Source: Verrucomicrobiota bacterium
Lineage (GTDB): Bacteria; Verrucomicrobiota; Verrucomicrobiia; Limisphaerales; JAKPVM01
Assembly: GCA_029572555.1 (NCBI GenBank)
Contig: JAKPVM010000036.1
Location: 1-33,081, forward strand
Reading direction: 5' to 3'
DNA length: 33,081 nt
Every line of letters starts with the position of its first letter. Position 1 is the first letter of the stretch. The notes beneath the pieces are model-generated. The model saw only the letters and a list, made by a program, of their open reading frames with translations. It did no database searches and was not told the origin of the DNA. Position numbers and translations under genes: made by a program. This document shows positions 1 through 8,915 of the stretch, one piece after another.

Positions 1-888
1 AAGAGGATTGATAATTTCAAGATTTCCCATATTCACGCTTTCCCCGCAAATATCACAAGTCTCAAGACCGTATGCAAGATGAGGGATGGCATAAACTTGA
101 TTGTTTGTCTCAGTATTGGGGAGACTCACAATGATATTATATAGCACAGTTGCAAGATCGATACCGTCATTAATCTTGTTACCATCTTCGTCTGGGTTTA
201 ACGGATTGGTTTTTAAAATATTTTCTTCATTATCTTTTAAATAATCATTGTCGGTGTCTTCCTTGATGGGCAATAAATGAGCATCCTGCGAAACCGCATT
301 AATGTTTCCTATAAATAACAATGCGGTTACTGACGCAGTTGTAGCAAGCATTCGTTTTAATTTTTTGCTTTTAACTAAAGTGGGTTTCTTTGTTTGTGTT
401 AATTGGTTGTCGGTTCGGAAAATTCTCAAGCATTCTTCATAAACTTTTCTATATTGAGGAACAATAATCGGGGTTATTCTGCAATTTGGACAGACCCAAT
501 GAAACAAAATCCGCTGAACTGATTCACCTACGTAATTTTTCCTGTATCCATATTTGATAAAGTTTCTAATACAACACGAGGGGTACCCAAACAACTTGCC
601 CTCAATCCACATAGAGCGTGGAGATGAATCTATCTTTTTTTCGTCAAAGTGTTTTAAATATTCTTCGGTGCATTTTTCTGATAGACTGAATACATGTTCA
701 GACAAAGGTTTCCCTGACGTTGTGAGCCGTAAAACCTTTCTTGTTTTAAGACCGAGTTTGCGCAGGATTTCTTCATCTGGTTCGGAAAGTTCGGTTTCCC
801 AGCGACTCAATGGTTTTAACCCTTTGTAAGTGAGGGACGCAAGATAGGCGAGTTCAAATTCCAGAGGTTTAATGTCAACGAGTATCAT
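1..888 (-). CDS. Cys-rich protein with internal membrane/signal-like segment and thrombospondin-type-3-like repeat (3' end outside window)
   Basis: This reading frame is open from an ATG at 888 to the window edge (296 codons, no stop), so the C-terminus is missing. Residues 1-140 form a soluble domain containing YPSCCIRNF (about 102-110) and a CPNC pair (133-136). The paired-Cys motif resembles archaeal-type DUF483 proteins, which is a tentative comparison. A basic stretch (KSKKLKR, 173-179) precedes a hydrophobic segment at about 181-199 that looks like a signal peptide or single membrane anchor. Next comes an acidic DxDxD-type stretch (about 211-243, with TNPLNPDEDGN) typical of thrombospondin type 3 calcium-binding repeats, and then CDIC (278-281), a possible metal knuckle. 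The layout suggests a cytosolic Cys domain joined to an exported calcium-binding part. Function is unknown. The next gene upstream on this strand is the DUF190 fragment, 186 bases away. Confidence 0.75.
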   Translation of the reverse strand, partial: MILVDIKPLEFELAYLASLTYKGLKPLSRWETELSEPDEEILRKLGLKTRKVLRLTTSGKPLSEHVFSLSEKCTEEYLKHFDEKKIDSSPRSMWIEGKLFGYPSCCIRNFIKYGYRKNYVGESVQRILFHWVCPNCRITPIIVPQYRKVYEECLRIFRTDNQLTQTKKPTLVKSKKLKRMLATTASVTALLFIGNINAVSQDAHLLPIKEDTDNDYLKDNEENILKTNPLNPDEDGNKINDGIDLATVLYNIIVSLPNTETNNQVYAIPHLAYGLETCDICGESVNMGNLEIINPL

Positions 889-1074
889 AACATTTGCCTT
901 TGATTACATTTTTGTTTAAACAATTTATAAACAGCATAAACATAATGTTGTCTTTCAGTAATTAGGGCTTACTGCTTAAATAAAACACAATTATTAATGC
1001 TTTTCAATAGGTGAAGATTTATTAATTAAAAAGTGAATAACAACGGCTAAATTATTCGGTTAATTTCTATTTGA

Positions 1075-1320
1075 TTATGAATTCGAACTGGTCGTATCTG
1101 CGTTGTAACGGATTACTTTTACCTTTTCCATTGTAATCAGTCCGCCTTTAAGCATCTTTTCTATTTCGGGCAAAAAAGAATTTATTTTTTCTTCTGTATC
1201 CATAATTTCAACGATTATCGGCAAATCCATTGATAACCTCAGAATTTTTTCTGTGTGTAAACGGCTTGTTTTGCCGAAACCGATAGGACCGCGCAAAACA
1301 GTGGCACCGGCAAGGTGCAT
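1075..1320 (-). CDS. DUF190-family protein, apparently 5'-truncated (possible pseudogene)
   Basis: The 81 residues match the C-terminal two thirds of DUF190 proteins (about 110 residues, GlnB-like fold): AGATVLRG, GFGKTSRLHTEKILRLS, DLPIIVEIMDTEEKI and GGLITMEKV. The family's N-terminal strand and helix are missing. Reading upstream of the ATG in the same frame gives IKTVLKARE, which continues family-like sequence, but a TAA at 1348-1350 interrupts it, and no upstream start is visible before the end of rpoD. The match therefore extends past the only available start codon, which points to decay or a frameshift rather than a naturally short protein. No Shine-Dalgarno is seen. A hairpin (CCCTG/CAGGG) lies at about 1354-1371, in the region where the missing N-terminus should be. 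DUF190 genes are often found near fluoride channel genes; none is present here. Its cellular role is not established. Confidence 0.7.
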   Translation of the reverse strand: MHLAGATVLRGPIGFGKTSRLHTEKILRLSMDLPIIVEIMDTEEKINSFLPEIEKMLKGGLITMEKVKVIRYNADTTSSNS

Positions 1321-1430
1321 TTCGCGGGCTTTTAAAACGGTTTTAATTTATCCCTGTTCTAAACCAGGGGTTGTATAAAATACAATTTAAAATATCAGAC
1401 AGTTTAAACGACTGTTAAAAGAATTAATTA

Positions 1431-3260
1431 TTACACAATCACCGTTGGAATTTCAATGAAACCTTGAAGTTGTCGCAATCGTGTAGGATGCCTCATTTTT
1501 CTTAGGGCTTTTGCTTCTATTTGACGTATTCGTTCACGGGTTACTTTGAATTGTTTACCGACTTCTTCAAGTGTTCGCGAGTAGCCATCAACTAATCCGA
1601 ATCTTAATTCGAGCACTTTTCTTTCACGTTCTGTAAGACTCCCGAGTACGTCGCCGAGTTTATCCTTCAATAAACTAAAGCTTGTCATTTCTGATGGATT
1701 TTCTGCGGTTTTATCCTCAATGAAATCGCCAAAGTTAGTATCCTCGCTATCACCTACAGGTGATTGAAGCGAAATTGGTTGTTGAGCCATTTTCAGGATG
1801 GACCTAACTCGTTCAACCGCTATTTGCATTTCATCGGCTATTTCTTCAGGAGTGGGTTCTCGTCCAAATTCTTGCACAAGTTGTTTTTGAACGCGCATTA
1901 GTTTATTGATTATCTCAATCATGTGAACCGGGATTCTAATGGTCCTTGCCTGGTCAGCTATTGAACGAGTAATTGCCTGACGTATCCACCAGGTTGCATA
2001 AGTTGAAAATTTGTATCCACGGCGATATTCAAACTTTTCAACAGCCTTCATTAATCCCATATTTCCTTCCTGAATCAGGTCAAGAAAAGAAAGTCCGCGG
2101 TTTGTGTATTTTTTAGCAATTGAGATTACAAGACGGAGGTTTGCCTCTACCATCTCCGTTTTAGCCTGGAGCGCCTTTCTGGAATATTCCTTTAACTCTT
2201 TGAATAATTCCATATATTCATTAGAAGGCATCCTCACCATTATTTCAAGTGATTTAATTACATTCAGTTCTGCTTGAAGAGTGGCATCGTTTTCTGGCAC
2301 CTTTCTCCTCTTTAAATCTTCAATCTTATTAAAGCTTGATTGGAACTTATCGTAGATGTTCTCGGCGACCAGCGCAATCTCTTCGATTACTTTTTGTTTG
2401 TAATAAAATTTAGGGAATGTTGCCAGCAGTTTCTTTTCAAGTTTTTTTAGTTCTTTTTCAATCTCATCACGTTTTTGTTTTTTGCTTACAGATATAAAAA
2501 ACGCATATTTTTGGTCAATTTCCTGATCAATTACTCTTGTTTTTTTAATAATCTTCCTTAAATCTTTGAGATGTTCGTCGCGGCTATCTACCTTTTTATC
2601 TACAATAACCCTATCGAATCTTTCTTTTGGGGGTTCAGAAATAAGTTTATCAGCAAGGGCAATATGCTCTTTGGCTGTAAAACCAAAGCTGTAAATGATT
2701 TGTTTTACACGGTTTTCAGCCTCCTCAATTCTCTTTGATATTTCAACCTCTTGTTCTCGGGTGAGTAATGGGACTTGTCCCATTTGTTTTAGATACATTC
2801 TTACCGGGTCGTCGAGAATATCCAGATGTTCTTTATCCTCTTCATCTAAAGGTTCAATTTGTTTTATTTGGTCAACTTCTGCCTGGTCAACGATGTCAAT
2901 GTCAAAGCTTCTTAGTTTTGTTAATATATCATCATAATCGTCAGGGGAGAGTATTTTGTCTGGCAGGGCTTCATTTATGTCTGAATATGTTAGATAGCCC
3001 TGGTCTTTAGCCAAACGGACAAGTTCTTTAATTTTATCATTTATTTCTTCTTTTAATAAAATGTCGGAATCTCCATTGGAAAACGAATTGTCGTTGACTA
3101 AAACAAGTTTAATAGATTTTGCAATAGCAATGCGAGATTTAGCATTATCTTTAGAAAAATTGGTTTTTCTCGCCCTTGTTCTTCTGGATAGTCTTTTGCT
3201 TTTTTGCAGTAAATTATGTTTTTTTAATTTTTTAAAGTTATTCTTTTTTGTCCTGGCCAT
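1431..3260 (-). CDS. rpoD: RNA polymerase primary sigma factor (sigma-70, RpoD)
   Basis: This is the housekeeping sigma factor, which directs RNA polymerase to -35/-10 promoters. In order: a region 1.1-like segment (about 71-125), region 1.2 (151-182, [11 protein letters not shown]), a long Lys/Glu-rich non-conserved region (about 183-365), and region 2 (366-440). Region 2 includes the core-binding and melting motifs [28 protein letters not shown] and [15 protein letters not shown]. Region 3 follows (about 441-520), then region 4 (541-602) with [15 protein letters not shown] and the helix-turn-helix [20 protein letters not shown]. All signature blocks are intact and the length, 609, is normal. 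Unusual is the first 50 residues, extremely rich in Lys and Arg, placed ahead of the acidic region 1.1. It lies downstream of the pyruvate dehydrogenase genes on the same strand, 100 bases after lpd, with its own candidate promoter in the gap. The usual dnaG neighbour is absent. Confidence 0.97.
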   Translation of the reverse strand: MARTKKNNFKKLKKHNLLQKSKRLSRRTRARKTNFSKDNAKSRIAIAKSIKLVLVNDNSFSNGDSDILLKEEINDKIKELVRLAKDQGYLTYSDINEALPDKILSPDDYDDILTKLRSFDIDIVDQAEVDQIKQIEPLDEEDKEHLDILDDPVRMYLKQMGQVPLLTREQEVEISKRIEEAENRVKQIIYSFGFTAKEHIALADKLISEPPKERFDRVIVDKKVDSRDEHLKDLRKIIKKTRVIDQEIDQKYAFFISVSKKQKRDEIEKELKKLEKKLLATFPKFYYKQKVIEEIALVAENIYDKFQSSFNKIEDLKRRKVPENDATLQAELNVIKSLEIMVRMPSNEYMELFKELKEYSRKALQAKTEMVEANLRLVISIAKKYTNRGLSFLDLIQEGNMGLMKAVEKFEYRRGYKFSTYATWWIRQAITRSIADQARTIRIPVHMIEIINKLMRVQKQLVQEFGREPTPEEIADEMQIAVERVRSILKMAQQPISLQSPVGDSEDTNFGDFIEDKTAENPSEMTSFSLLKDKLGDVLGSLTERERKVLELRFGLVDGYSRTLEEVGKQFKVTRERIRQIEAKALRKMRHPTRLRQLQGFIEIPTVIV

Positions 3261-3293
3261 AGAACTTGAATAGTTAAAATTAAACAGTTATAG

Positions 3294-3322
3294 AATATTC
3301 ATTAGTTTTGTTGATTCGTCAA
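3294..3322 (-). promoter_or_regulatory. Candidate sigma-70 promoter for rpoD
   Basis: Read on the minus strand, TTGACG (3317-3322) matches five of six -35 bases. AATATT (3294-3299) follows after 17 bases as a partial -10; TATTCT overlapping it is an alternative at 19-base spacing. The site lies about 35 bases ahead of the rpoD start codon, between lpd and rpoD, so rpoD may be transcribed separately from the pyruvate dehydrogenase genes. This is pattern match only. Confidence 0.4.
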
Positions 3323-3360
3323 GGGGCTTACCATAAAAATTTAAAATCGGGCTTTTATAT

Positions 3361-4782
3361 TTATTCAGATGGTTTCTTTGGTCGGGTGTAAATATGAGTG
3401 GCATAGCCGTAAAATGCTTCGGCTGCCTCCATCAATGTTTCAGATAGGGTTGGATGGGGATGAACACATTCAGCAAGGTCTCTTACGGTGCCGCCCATTT
3501 CTATCAATACAACGCCTTCAGCAATTAGTTCTCCAGCATTATGTCCAACTATTCCAATACCAAGGACCCTTTCAGTTTCTGGTTCAACAATTAATTTTGT
3601 CATACCATCAATCTTATCAAAGGTCAAAGCCCTGCCTGATGCAGCCCAGGGGAATTTAGATACTTCAACCTGTATTCCCTTTGATTTTGCCTCTGCCTCT
3701 GTCAATCCGCACCATGCAAGTTCGGGCTCGGTAAAAACCACAGCAGGTATAATAATATCTTCAAAGGTGCTTGCTTCTCCACAGATGACTTCCACAGCAA
3801 TTCTTCCTTCTTTTGTCGCTTTATGGGCAAGCATTGCCCCACCTACAATATCGCCGATAGCGTATATATTTGGGTCATCAGTTTGTTGATGTTCATTAAC
3901 TTTTATAAATCCACGTTCGTCAAGTTGAACAAGTGTGTTTTCAAGACCGAGGTTTTCGGAGTTTGACGCCCTGCCAACAGCAACGAGAACTTTATCGTAA
4001 AGTTCATCTTTTGTTTGACCATCTACTTCCATTATAACCCGTATTTTCTTGCCCGCAGTTGACATATCCTTAACTTTTGCCCCGACGCGAATTTCTTGAA
4101 AATTTTTCTTTGCTCGCGCAGCAACAGGTTTTGCAAGGTCAGGGTCTGCGCCTGCAAGGATAGACGGCAATGCTTCGGCAAGTACAACCTTGCTACCAAG
4201 AATAGAATAAACAGTTCCTAATTCCATACCGATGTATCCGCCGCCAATCACTAAAAGGTTTTCAGGGATATCCTCAACATTAAGAGCCTCTGTAGAGGTC
4301 ATAATTCTTGGATTTCCAAGGTCAAAAGCCCTTGGCATAGCAGGTTTTGAACCAACCGATATTATTGCATAATCATAAGTATAAAATTTTTGTCCTTCTT
4401 CTGTTTCTATCCGAACTGTTTTAGAATCTTCAAAATAGGCTCTTCCTTTTATAACTTGAACATTTCGACGTTGTGCAAGCATACCAACACCTTGCGATAA
4501 TTTTAAAAGTATAGAATCCTTCCAGGAACGCAGTTTTTCAAGGTCAATTTGAGGAGGTCCAAACTGTATTCCATTTTTAGAAAATTCTTGTGTTTCAATG
4601 ATTATCTTTGCGGCGTGAAGTAGAGCCTTTGAAGGAATACAACCTCTGTTAAGGCATACACCTCCAAGTCGTTCCTGTTCTACAAGGATTACTTTTTTAC
4701 CTCTGTCAGCCGCGTAGAATGCGGCGGTATATCCGCCAGGACCAGCGCCGACTACAATTACTTCCGTTTTGATTTTTTCCAT
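3361..4782 (-). CDS. lpdA: Dihydrolipoamide dehydrogenase (E3 of pyruvate dehydrogenase)
   Basis: This FAD-dependent disulfide oxidoreductase reoxidises the dihydrolipoyl arm of E2 and passes electrons to NAD. The FAD fold GAGPGG is at residues 12-17. The redox-active disulfide is Cys43/Cys48 in GGVCLNRGCIPSK. The NAD-binding fold GGGYIGMELG is at about 178-187, and the second FAD contact, IYAIGDIVGG, is at about 305-314. The C-terminal dimerisation domain ends in the catalytic His443-Glu448 pair (HPTLSE). The length of 473 is standard. It follows aceF with a 6-base gap, so E1, E2 and E3 form one operon in reaction order. The start has no Shine-Dalgarno, as for most genes here. Specificity for the pyruvate complex is inferred from the operon; the same E3 may serve other 2-oxo-acid complexes or glycine cleavage. 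Confidence 0.97.
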   Translation of the reverse strand: MEKIKTEVIVVGAGPGGYTAAFYAADRGKKVILVEQERLGGVCLNRGCIPSKALLHAAKIIIETQEFSKNGIQFGPPQIDLEKLRSWKDSILLKLSQGVGMLAQRRNVQVIKGRAYFEDSKTVRIETEEGQKFYTYDYAIISVGSKPAMPRAFDLGNPRIMTSTEALNVEDIPENLLVIGGGYIGMELGTVYSILGSKVVLAEALPSILAGADPDLAKPVAARAKKNFQEIRVGAKVKDMSTAGKKIRVIMEVDGQTKDELYDKVLVAVGRASNSENLGLENTLVQLDERGFIKVNEHQQTDDPNIYAIGDIVGGAMLAHKATKEGRIAVEVICGEASTFEDIIIPAVVFTEPELAWCGLTEAEAKSKGIQVEVSKFPWAASGRALTFDKIDGMTKLIVEPETERVLGIGIVGHNAGELIAEGVVLIEMGGTVRDLAECVHPHPTLSETLMEAAEAFYGYATHIYTRPKKPSE

Positions 4783-4788
4783 ATAAAA

Positions 4789-6075
4789 TTATGAGAGTTT
4801 GATTTGGTTTTCGGTTATTTCAGAGAATGCTTTACAAAGGTCAGTTATAAATCGGGCTGCCTCGCCACCATCAATAAGGCGATGGTCATACGAAACGGCA
4901 AGCGGAAGAATAATCCGCGGCTCGATTTTTCCATTCACTACAACAGGTTTTAACTGGCTTTTACCAACACCAAGTATTGCAGCTTCCGGTTTATTGATTA
5001 TAGGGGTAAAATGTCCACCGCCAATTCCACCTTGATTTGATACTGTAATAGTCCCACCACGGATATCGTCAAGCGTGAGTTTTCTATCTCGGGCTTTTCG
5101 GGCAATAGTTGCCAAATCAATAGAAAGTTCAAGCATACTTTTATGGTCAACATTTCTAACGACAGGCACTAAAAGTCCGCCTTCGGTATCGACGGCTATT
5201 CCAATGTGATAATAATTTTTCAGGACAATTTCGTTTGTCGCCTCGTCAAGGCTGGAGTTGAAGATAGGATGTTTTTGCAGGGCAGAAATCAGAGCCTTTA
5301 ATACAAATACCGTGAAGGTTAAGCGAGCGCCTTTTTCTTCATATTGAGGCGCAAATTTTTTTCTTAATCCATCAAGGGCAGTGATATCTACTTCATCAAA
5401 TTGGGTTACTTGCGGTATTGTATTAACACTTTCAAGCATTCTTTTAGCGATTGTAAGCCTTAATTGAGACATTGGCCTTTTTGTAACCGGCCCCCATTGC
5501 GCAAAATCTATGCTTACTGGTTGAACAACAGTAACTTCTGATGGTTTTTTTACGGCTTGTTTTGCAAGTCGTTGAAGGTTCGAAATGTATGCTCGTAAAT
5601 CAGAGATCTGAATCCTACCACCGGGCCCGGTTCCTTTGACCTGCCGTAAATCAATGCCGAGTTCTCTTGCAATTCTCCGTATCGATGGCGCCGCCGCAGG
5701 AGTGTAAGATGATAATCCCTGCTCATCAGCGGTTTCATATTCATCACTTTCCTGGATTTCTATTTTTTTAGAAGTTGTAGGTTGTGGTGTTGGAGCGAGT
5801 TGTTGAATTGTATGTTTTTGAGCCGATGCGGTTTGGGGTTCTCCGGGCATTTCAAGTATCATAATTTTATTTCCCACAGATATTTTATCTCCGACCTTAA
5901 CGAGGATTTTTTCTACTTTGCCGCTTTTTTCCGCTGGTATAGATGCAATTGCTTTGCCAGTCTCAATTTCTATAAGGGATTGTCCGGTTGTTATGTTGTC
6001 GCCTTCTTTTACAAGAATGCTTACGACTACGCCTGAGTCGGCACCTTCTCCAAGATTTGGAAGTTTTATTTCCAT
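4789..6075 (-). CDS. aceF: Dihydrolipoamide acetyltransferase (E2 of pyruvate dehydrogenase)
   Basis: This is the core subunit, which transfers the acetyl group from E1 to CoA. From the ATG at 6075 it is 428 residues; a TTG at 6087 would add four, but the family N-terminus MEIKLPNLGEG supports the ATG. It has one lipoyl domain at about 1-75 (lipoyl lysine Lys41 in IETGKAIAS) and a Pro/Thr/Gln-rich linker. The peripheral-subunit-binding domain (about 125-165, PSIRRIARELGID...GTGPGGRI) follows, then a second linker and the catalytic acyltransferase domain, ending in SYDHRLIDGG with active-site His398 and Asp402. E2 partners of homodimeric E1 often carry two or three lipoyl domains; this one has a single domain. 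It lies between aceE and lpd with short gaps. The lipoyl lysine is the presumed target of the divergent ligase gene at 8916. Confidence 0.95.
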   Translation of the reverse strand: MEIKLPNLGEGADSGVVVSILVKEGDNITTGQSLIEIETGKAIASIPAEKSGKVEKILVKVGDKISVGNKIMILEMPGEPQTASAQKHTIQQLAPTPQPTTSKKIEIQESDEYETADEQGLSSYTPAAAPSIRRIARELGIDLRQVKGTGPGGRIQISDLRAYISNLQRLAKQAVKKPSEVTVVQPVSIDFAQWGPVTKRPMSQLRLTIAKRMLESVNTIPQVTQFDEVDITALDGLRKKFAPQYEEKGARLTFTVFVLKALISALQKHPIFNSSLDEATNEIVLKNYYHIGIAVDTEGGLLVPVVRNVDHKSMLELSIDLATIARKARDRKLTLDDIRGGTITVSNQGGIGGGHFTPIINKPEAAILGVGKSQLKPVVVNGKIEPRIILPLAVSYDHRLIDGGEAARFITDLCKAFSEITENQIKLS

Positions 6076-6116
6076 AAGATTATTCAATTTTTAATAGTTT
6101 AAGATTTTAAAAATTA

Positions 6117-8795
6117 TTAAACACAAAAAGCAAAAGCCTTTTCCGGATTAACTCCCAGTTCTTTTATCGCCTTTGAAACCTGAGAGAACGGAATTTCACC
6201 ACGACTTGCAAGCCCATATAAAACAGCCAGCGTAATAAATTCAGCGTCCACTTCAAAGAATCTTCGCAATGTTTCCCTTGTATCGCTTCTGCCGAAACCA
6301 TCAGTGCCAAGTGTAATCAAACCGCCCGGAACCCATTGTATAATTTGGTCTGGTATTGCTTTTATATGATCTGATACAGCAACGAACGGTCCTTTTTCTT
6401 TTTCAAGAATAGTTTCTATATAAGATTTTTTGGGCTTTTCTTCAGGGTGCAACATATTCCATCGTTTAATCCGAAGCGCTTCTGAACGGAGTTGTTTATA
6501 ATTGGTTGCGCTCCAGACATCGGCAGAAATATTATAACGTTCTGCAAGTATCTCTTGCGCTTTTAAGGCGCAATTCATAATTGTTCCGCTTGCAAAAATA
6601 TTCGCCTTTAATTTCTTTTTTTCGGCAGCCGGTTTATACTTATATAAGCCTTTAATAATTCCTTCTTCTACGGCTTGTGGCATAGGCGGCATTGGATAGT
6701 TTTCATTGTATAAAGTTAGATAATAAAAAATTTCTTCGTCCTCCCGATACATTCTTCGCATCCCGTCTTGAATAATCACGGCTATTTCATAAGCAAAAGC
6801 GGGGTCATAACATAACAGGTTAGGAATAGTTGATGCAAGTAGGTGACTATGACCGTCCTGATGCTGTAAACCTTCGCCATTTAAAGTAGTTCTACCTGCT
6901 GTTGCTCCAAGCAGAAAACCTTTTGCTTTTATATCACCTGCCAGCCACATCAAATCCCCAATCCTTTGAAAACCAAACATTGAGTAGTAGATAAAAAACG
7001 GCATCATATATATATTTGTTTTTGTATATGATGTGCCCGACGCAATAAATGACGCCATCGCACCACCTTCGGTTATACCTTCCTCTAAAATTTGTCCATC
7101 CTTTGCTTCTCGATAATATAATAGCGATTTTTTATCAACCGGTTCATACAGTTGGCCTTTATTAGAATAAATACCTACCTGATAAAACAATGCATCTAAA
7201 CCAAAAGTTCGGGCTTCATCCGGAATTATTGGGACAATTTGTTTTCCGATAGACTTATTTTTTAAAAGGATAGAAAGAAGTCTAACAAATGCCATTGTTG
7301 TAGACACAGGGGTAGGGGAGCCTTTTAAAAGTTCGGCAAATTCAGTCAATTCAGGCATTTTTTGTTTTTCAGCTAGAACTTTTCTTGATGGTATGAAACC
7401 GCCGAGTTCTTTACGTCTATCAATTAAATATTTAATTTCAGGACTATCCTGAGGCGGTTTATAAAATGGAGCATTTGCAATTTCTTCGTCGCTTATAGGT
7501 ATTTTGAACCTTGTTCTAAATTCTCGTAATTCTTTTTCGTTTAATTTCTTTTGCTGATGTGAGATGTTCCGTCCTTCGCCAGCCTCGCCTAATCCATAAC
7601 CTTTTATGGTTTTTGCTAAAATCACGGTTGGTTGTCCTTTATGATTTACTGCGGAATGATAAGCGGCGTAAACCTTTTTGCTGTCATGACCGCCCCGTTT
7701 TAATTTTATCAATTGTTCATCGGTTAGATGGTTCACAAGTTCAAGAAGTTCGGGATATTTGCCAAAAAAGTGTTTTCTTATATAGCTGCCGGGTTCTACG
7801 GAATATTTCTGATAATCGCCATCAACGACCTCTTCCATTCTTTTTAACAATAGACCAGTTTTATCAGCTTTAAGAAGCGCGTCCCATTCTGAACCCCAGA
7901 TAACTTTTATCACATTCCAACCAGCGCCTCGGAAGGCTGCTTCAAGTTCCTGAATAATTTTGCCGTTTCCTCTGACGGGTCCGTCAAGTCGTTGAAGATT
8001 GCAATTTACGACCCAGATTAGATTATCTAAATTTTCGCGAGCCGCAAGAGTTAGAGAACCGAGTGTCTCCGGTTCATCTGTCTCGCCGTCCCCAACAAAA
8101 CACCAGACCCTCGGTTCACGCTTCCAGTTTACGAGTCCGCGGGCTTGCAAATACCTATTAAATCGGGCTTGATAAATTGAAAGAATTGGACCAAGCCCCA
8201 TTGAGACTGTGGGAAATTCCCAAAAATCAGGCATTAAATATGGATGCGGATAGGAAGATAATCCACCGCCCTCGCTTAATTCTCGTCTAAAATTTCTCAG
8301 GTGTTGTTCTGTAAAACGTCCTTCAAGGAATGCTCGCGCATAGATACCGGGTGTTGAATGCCCCTGAAAATAAACCATATCTGCCGGACAATCTGCATTT
8401 GCACTTCTAAAAAAATGGTTGAACCCAACTTCATACAATGTGGCACAAGAAGCATAAGTTGAAATATGTCCACCTATACCATCATTGAAGCGGTTCGCAT
8501 TGACAACCATCGCCATTGCATTCCATCTAATAAGACTTTTAATTCTTATTTCTGTGGCAAGGTCTCCCGGATATTGTGGTTCTTTTTCCGGGGAGATTGT
8601 ATTTAAATAGGGTGTTTGAACAAGTCGTGGGATATTGCGTTGTTTTGAACGTAAAGTTTCTATTAAATTATTTACGAAAATTGTGGCTTGTTCACGTTCC
8701 TCATTTTCAAGCAATGTTTCAGCCAGCCCCTCAAGCTGACTCAAATGTTTTTTATAAAAATTATCGTTAACCGTGTTTTTTTCGTTAGGCTCCAT
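6117..8795 (-). CDS. aceE: Pyruvate dehydrogenase E1 component, homodimeric type
   Basis: This thiamine-diphosphate enzyme decarboxylates pyruvate and acetylates the E2 lipoyl arm. At 892 residues it is full-length for the single-chain AceE family. The N-terminal residues (about 1-60) carry the acidic and helical E2-docking region. The ThDP/Mg motif begins at about 235 (GDGETDEPE...NLDNLIWVVNCNLQRLDGPV). The ISHQQKKLN loop, GLDALFYQVGIYS, the glycine-rich EGITEGGAM segment, TTLNGEGLQHQDGHS and GFGRSDTRETLRRFFEVD are all conserved AceE blocks. It is first in the aceE-aceF-lpd operon, with 41 bases to aceF from its ATG. An AAGG lies 7 bases ahead of the start, one of the few ribosome-site-like sequences here. 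The 120-base gap to the divergent lipoate ligase holds an inverted repeat that could act on both directions. AceE-type PDH is typical of respiring, acetyl-CoA-forming metabolism. Confidence 0.97.
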   Translation of the reverse strand: MEPNEKNTVNDNFYKKHLSQLEGLAETLLENEEREQATIFVNNLIETLRSKQRNIPRLVQTPYLNTISPEKEPQYPGDLATEIRIKSLIRWNAMAMVVNANRFNDGIGGHISTYASCATLYEVGFNHFFRSANADCPADMVYFQGHSTPGIYARAFLEGRFTEQHLRNFRRELSEGGGLSSYPHPYLMPDFWEFPTVSMGLGPILSIYQARFNRYLQARGLVNWKREPRVWCFVGDGETDEPETLGSLTLAARENLDNLIWVVNCNLQRLDGPVRGNGKIIQELEAAFRGAGWNVIKVIWGSEWDALLKADKTGLLLKRMEEVVDGDYQKYSVEPGSYIRKHFFGKYPELLELVNHLTDEQLIKLKRGGHDSKKVYAAYHSAVNHKGQPTVILAKTIKGYGLGEAGEGRNISHQQKKLNEKELREFRTRFKIPISDEEIANAPFYKPPQDSPEIKYLIDRRKELGGFIPSRKVLAEKQKMPELTEFAELLKGSPTPVSTTMAFVRLLSILLKNKSIGKQIVPIIPDEARTFGLDALFYQVGIYSNKGQLYEPVDKKSLLYYREAKDGQILEEGITEGGAMASFIASGTSYTKTNIYMMPFFIYYSMFGFQRIGDLMWLAGDIKAKGFLLGATAGRTTLNGEGLQHQDGHSHLLASTIPNLLCYDPAFAYEIAVIIQDGMRRMYREDEEIFYYLTLYNENYPMPPMPQAVEEGIIKGLYKYKPAAEKKKLKANIFASGTIMNCALKAQEILAERYNISADVWSATNYKQLRSEALRIKRWNMLHPEEKPKKSYIETILEKEKGPFVAVSDHIKAIPDQIIQWVPGGLITLGTDGFGRSDTRETLRRFFEVDAEFITLAVLYGLASRGEIPFSQVSKAIKELGVNPEKAFAFCV

Positions 8796-8845
8796 TTTAA
8801 ACCTTGATAATTTATCTCGTTAATAAAAATAAATAATAACCTCTC

Positions 8846-8889
8846 GCAATACTTAATTTATTGCAAAAACTTGAACAATATTGAATTAT
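8846..8889 (+). promoter_or_regulatory. Inverted repeat overlapping a candidate promoter between aceE and the lipoate ligase gene
   Basis: GCAATA (8846-8851) and TATTGC (8859-8864) form a perfect 6-bp inverted repeat with a 7-base spacer. Its right arm overlaps TTGCAA (8861-8866), a 4/6 match to a -35 box, which is followed after 17 bases by AATTAT (8884-8889), a 4/6 match to a -10 box, directed at the lipoate ligase. Placed between two divergent genes of the same pathway, it could be an operator. This is inference from position and symmetry only. Confidence 0.35.
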
Positions 8890-8915
8890 TTTACATCATT
8901 TTTTTCTAATATCAA

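Noticed and set aside
554-829. 91-codon open frame on the plus strand
   Set aside because: It is antisense to the partial Cys-rich gene, which has recognisable motifs; no family resemblance on this strand.
2695-3273. Plus-strand frames over rpoD
   Set aside because: Antisense shadows of the conserved sigma factor; sequence is Ser/Leu-rich and unmatched.
6076-6087. TTG start for aceF
   Set aside because: The lipoyl domain family begins at MEIKLP, four codons later, at a normal ATG.
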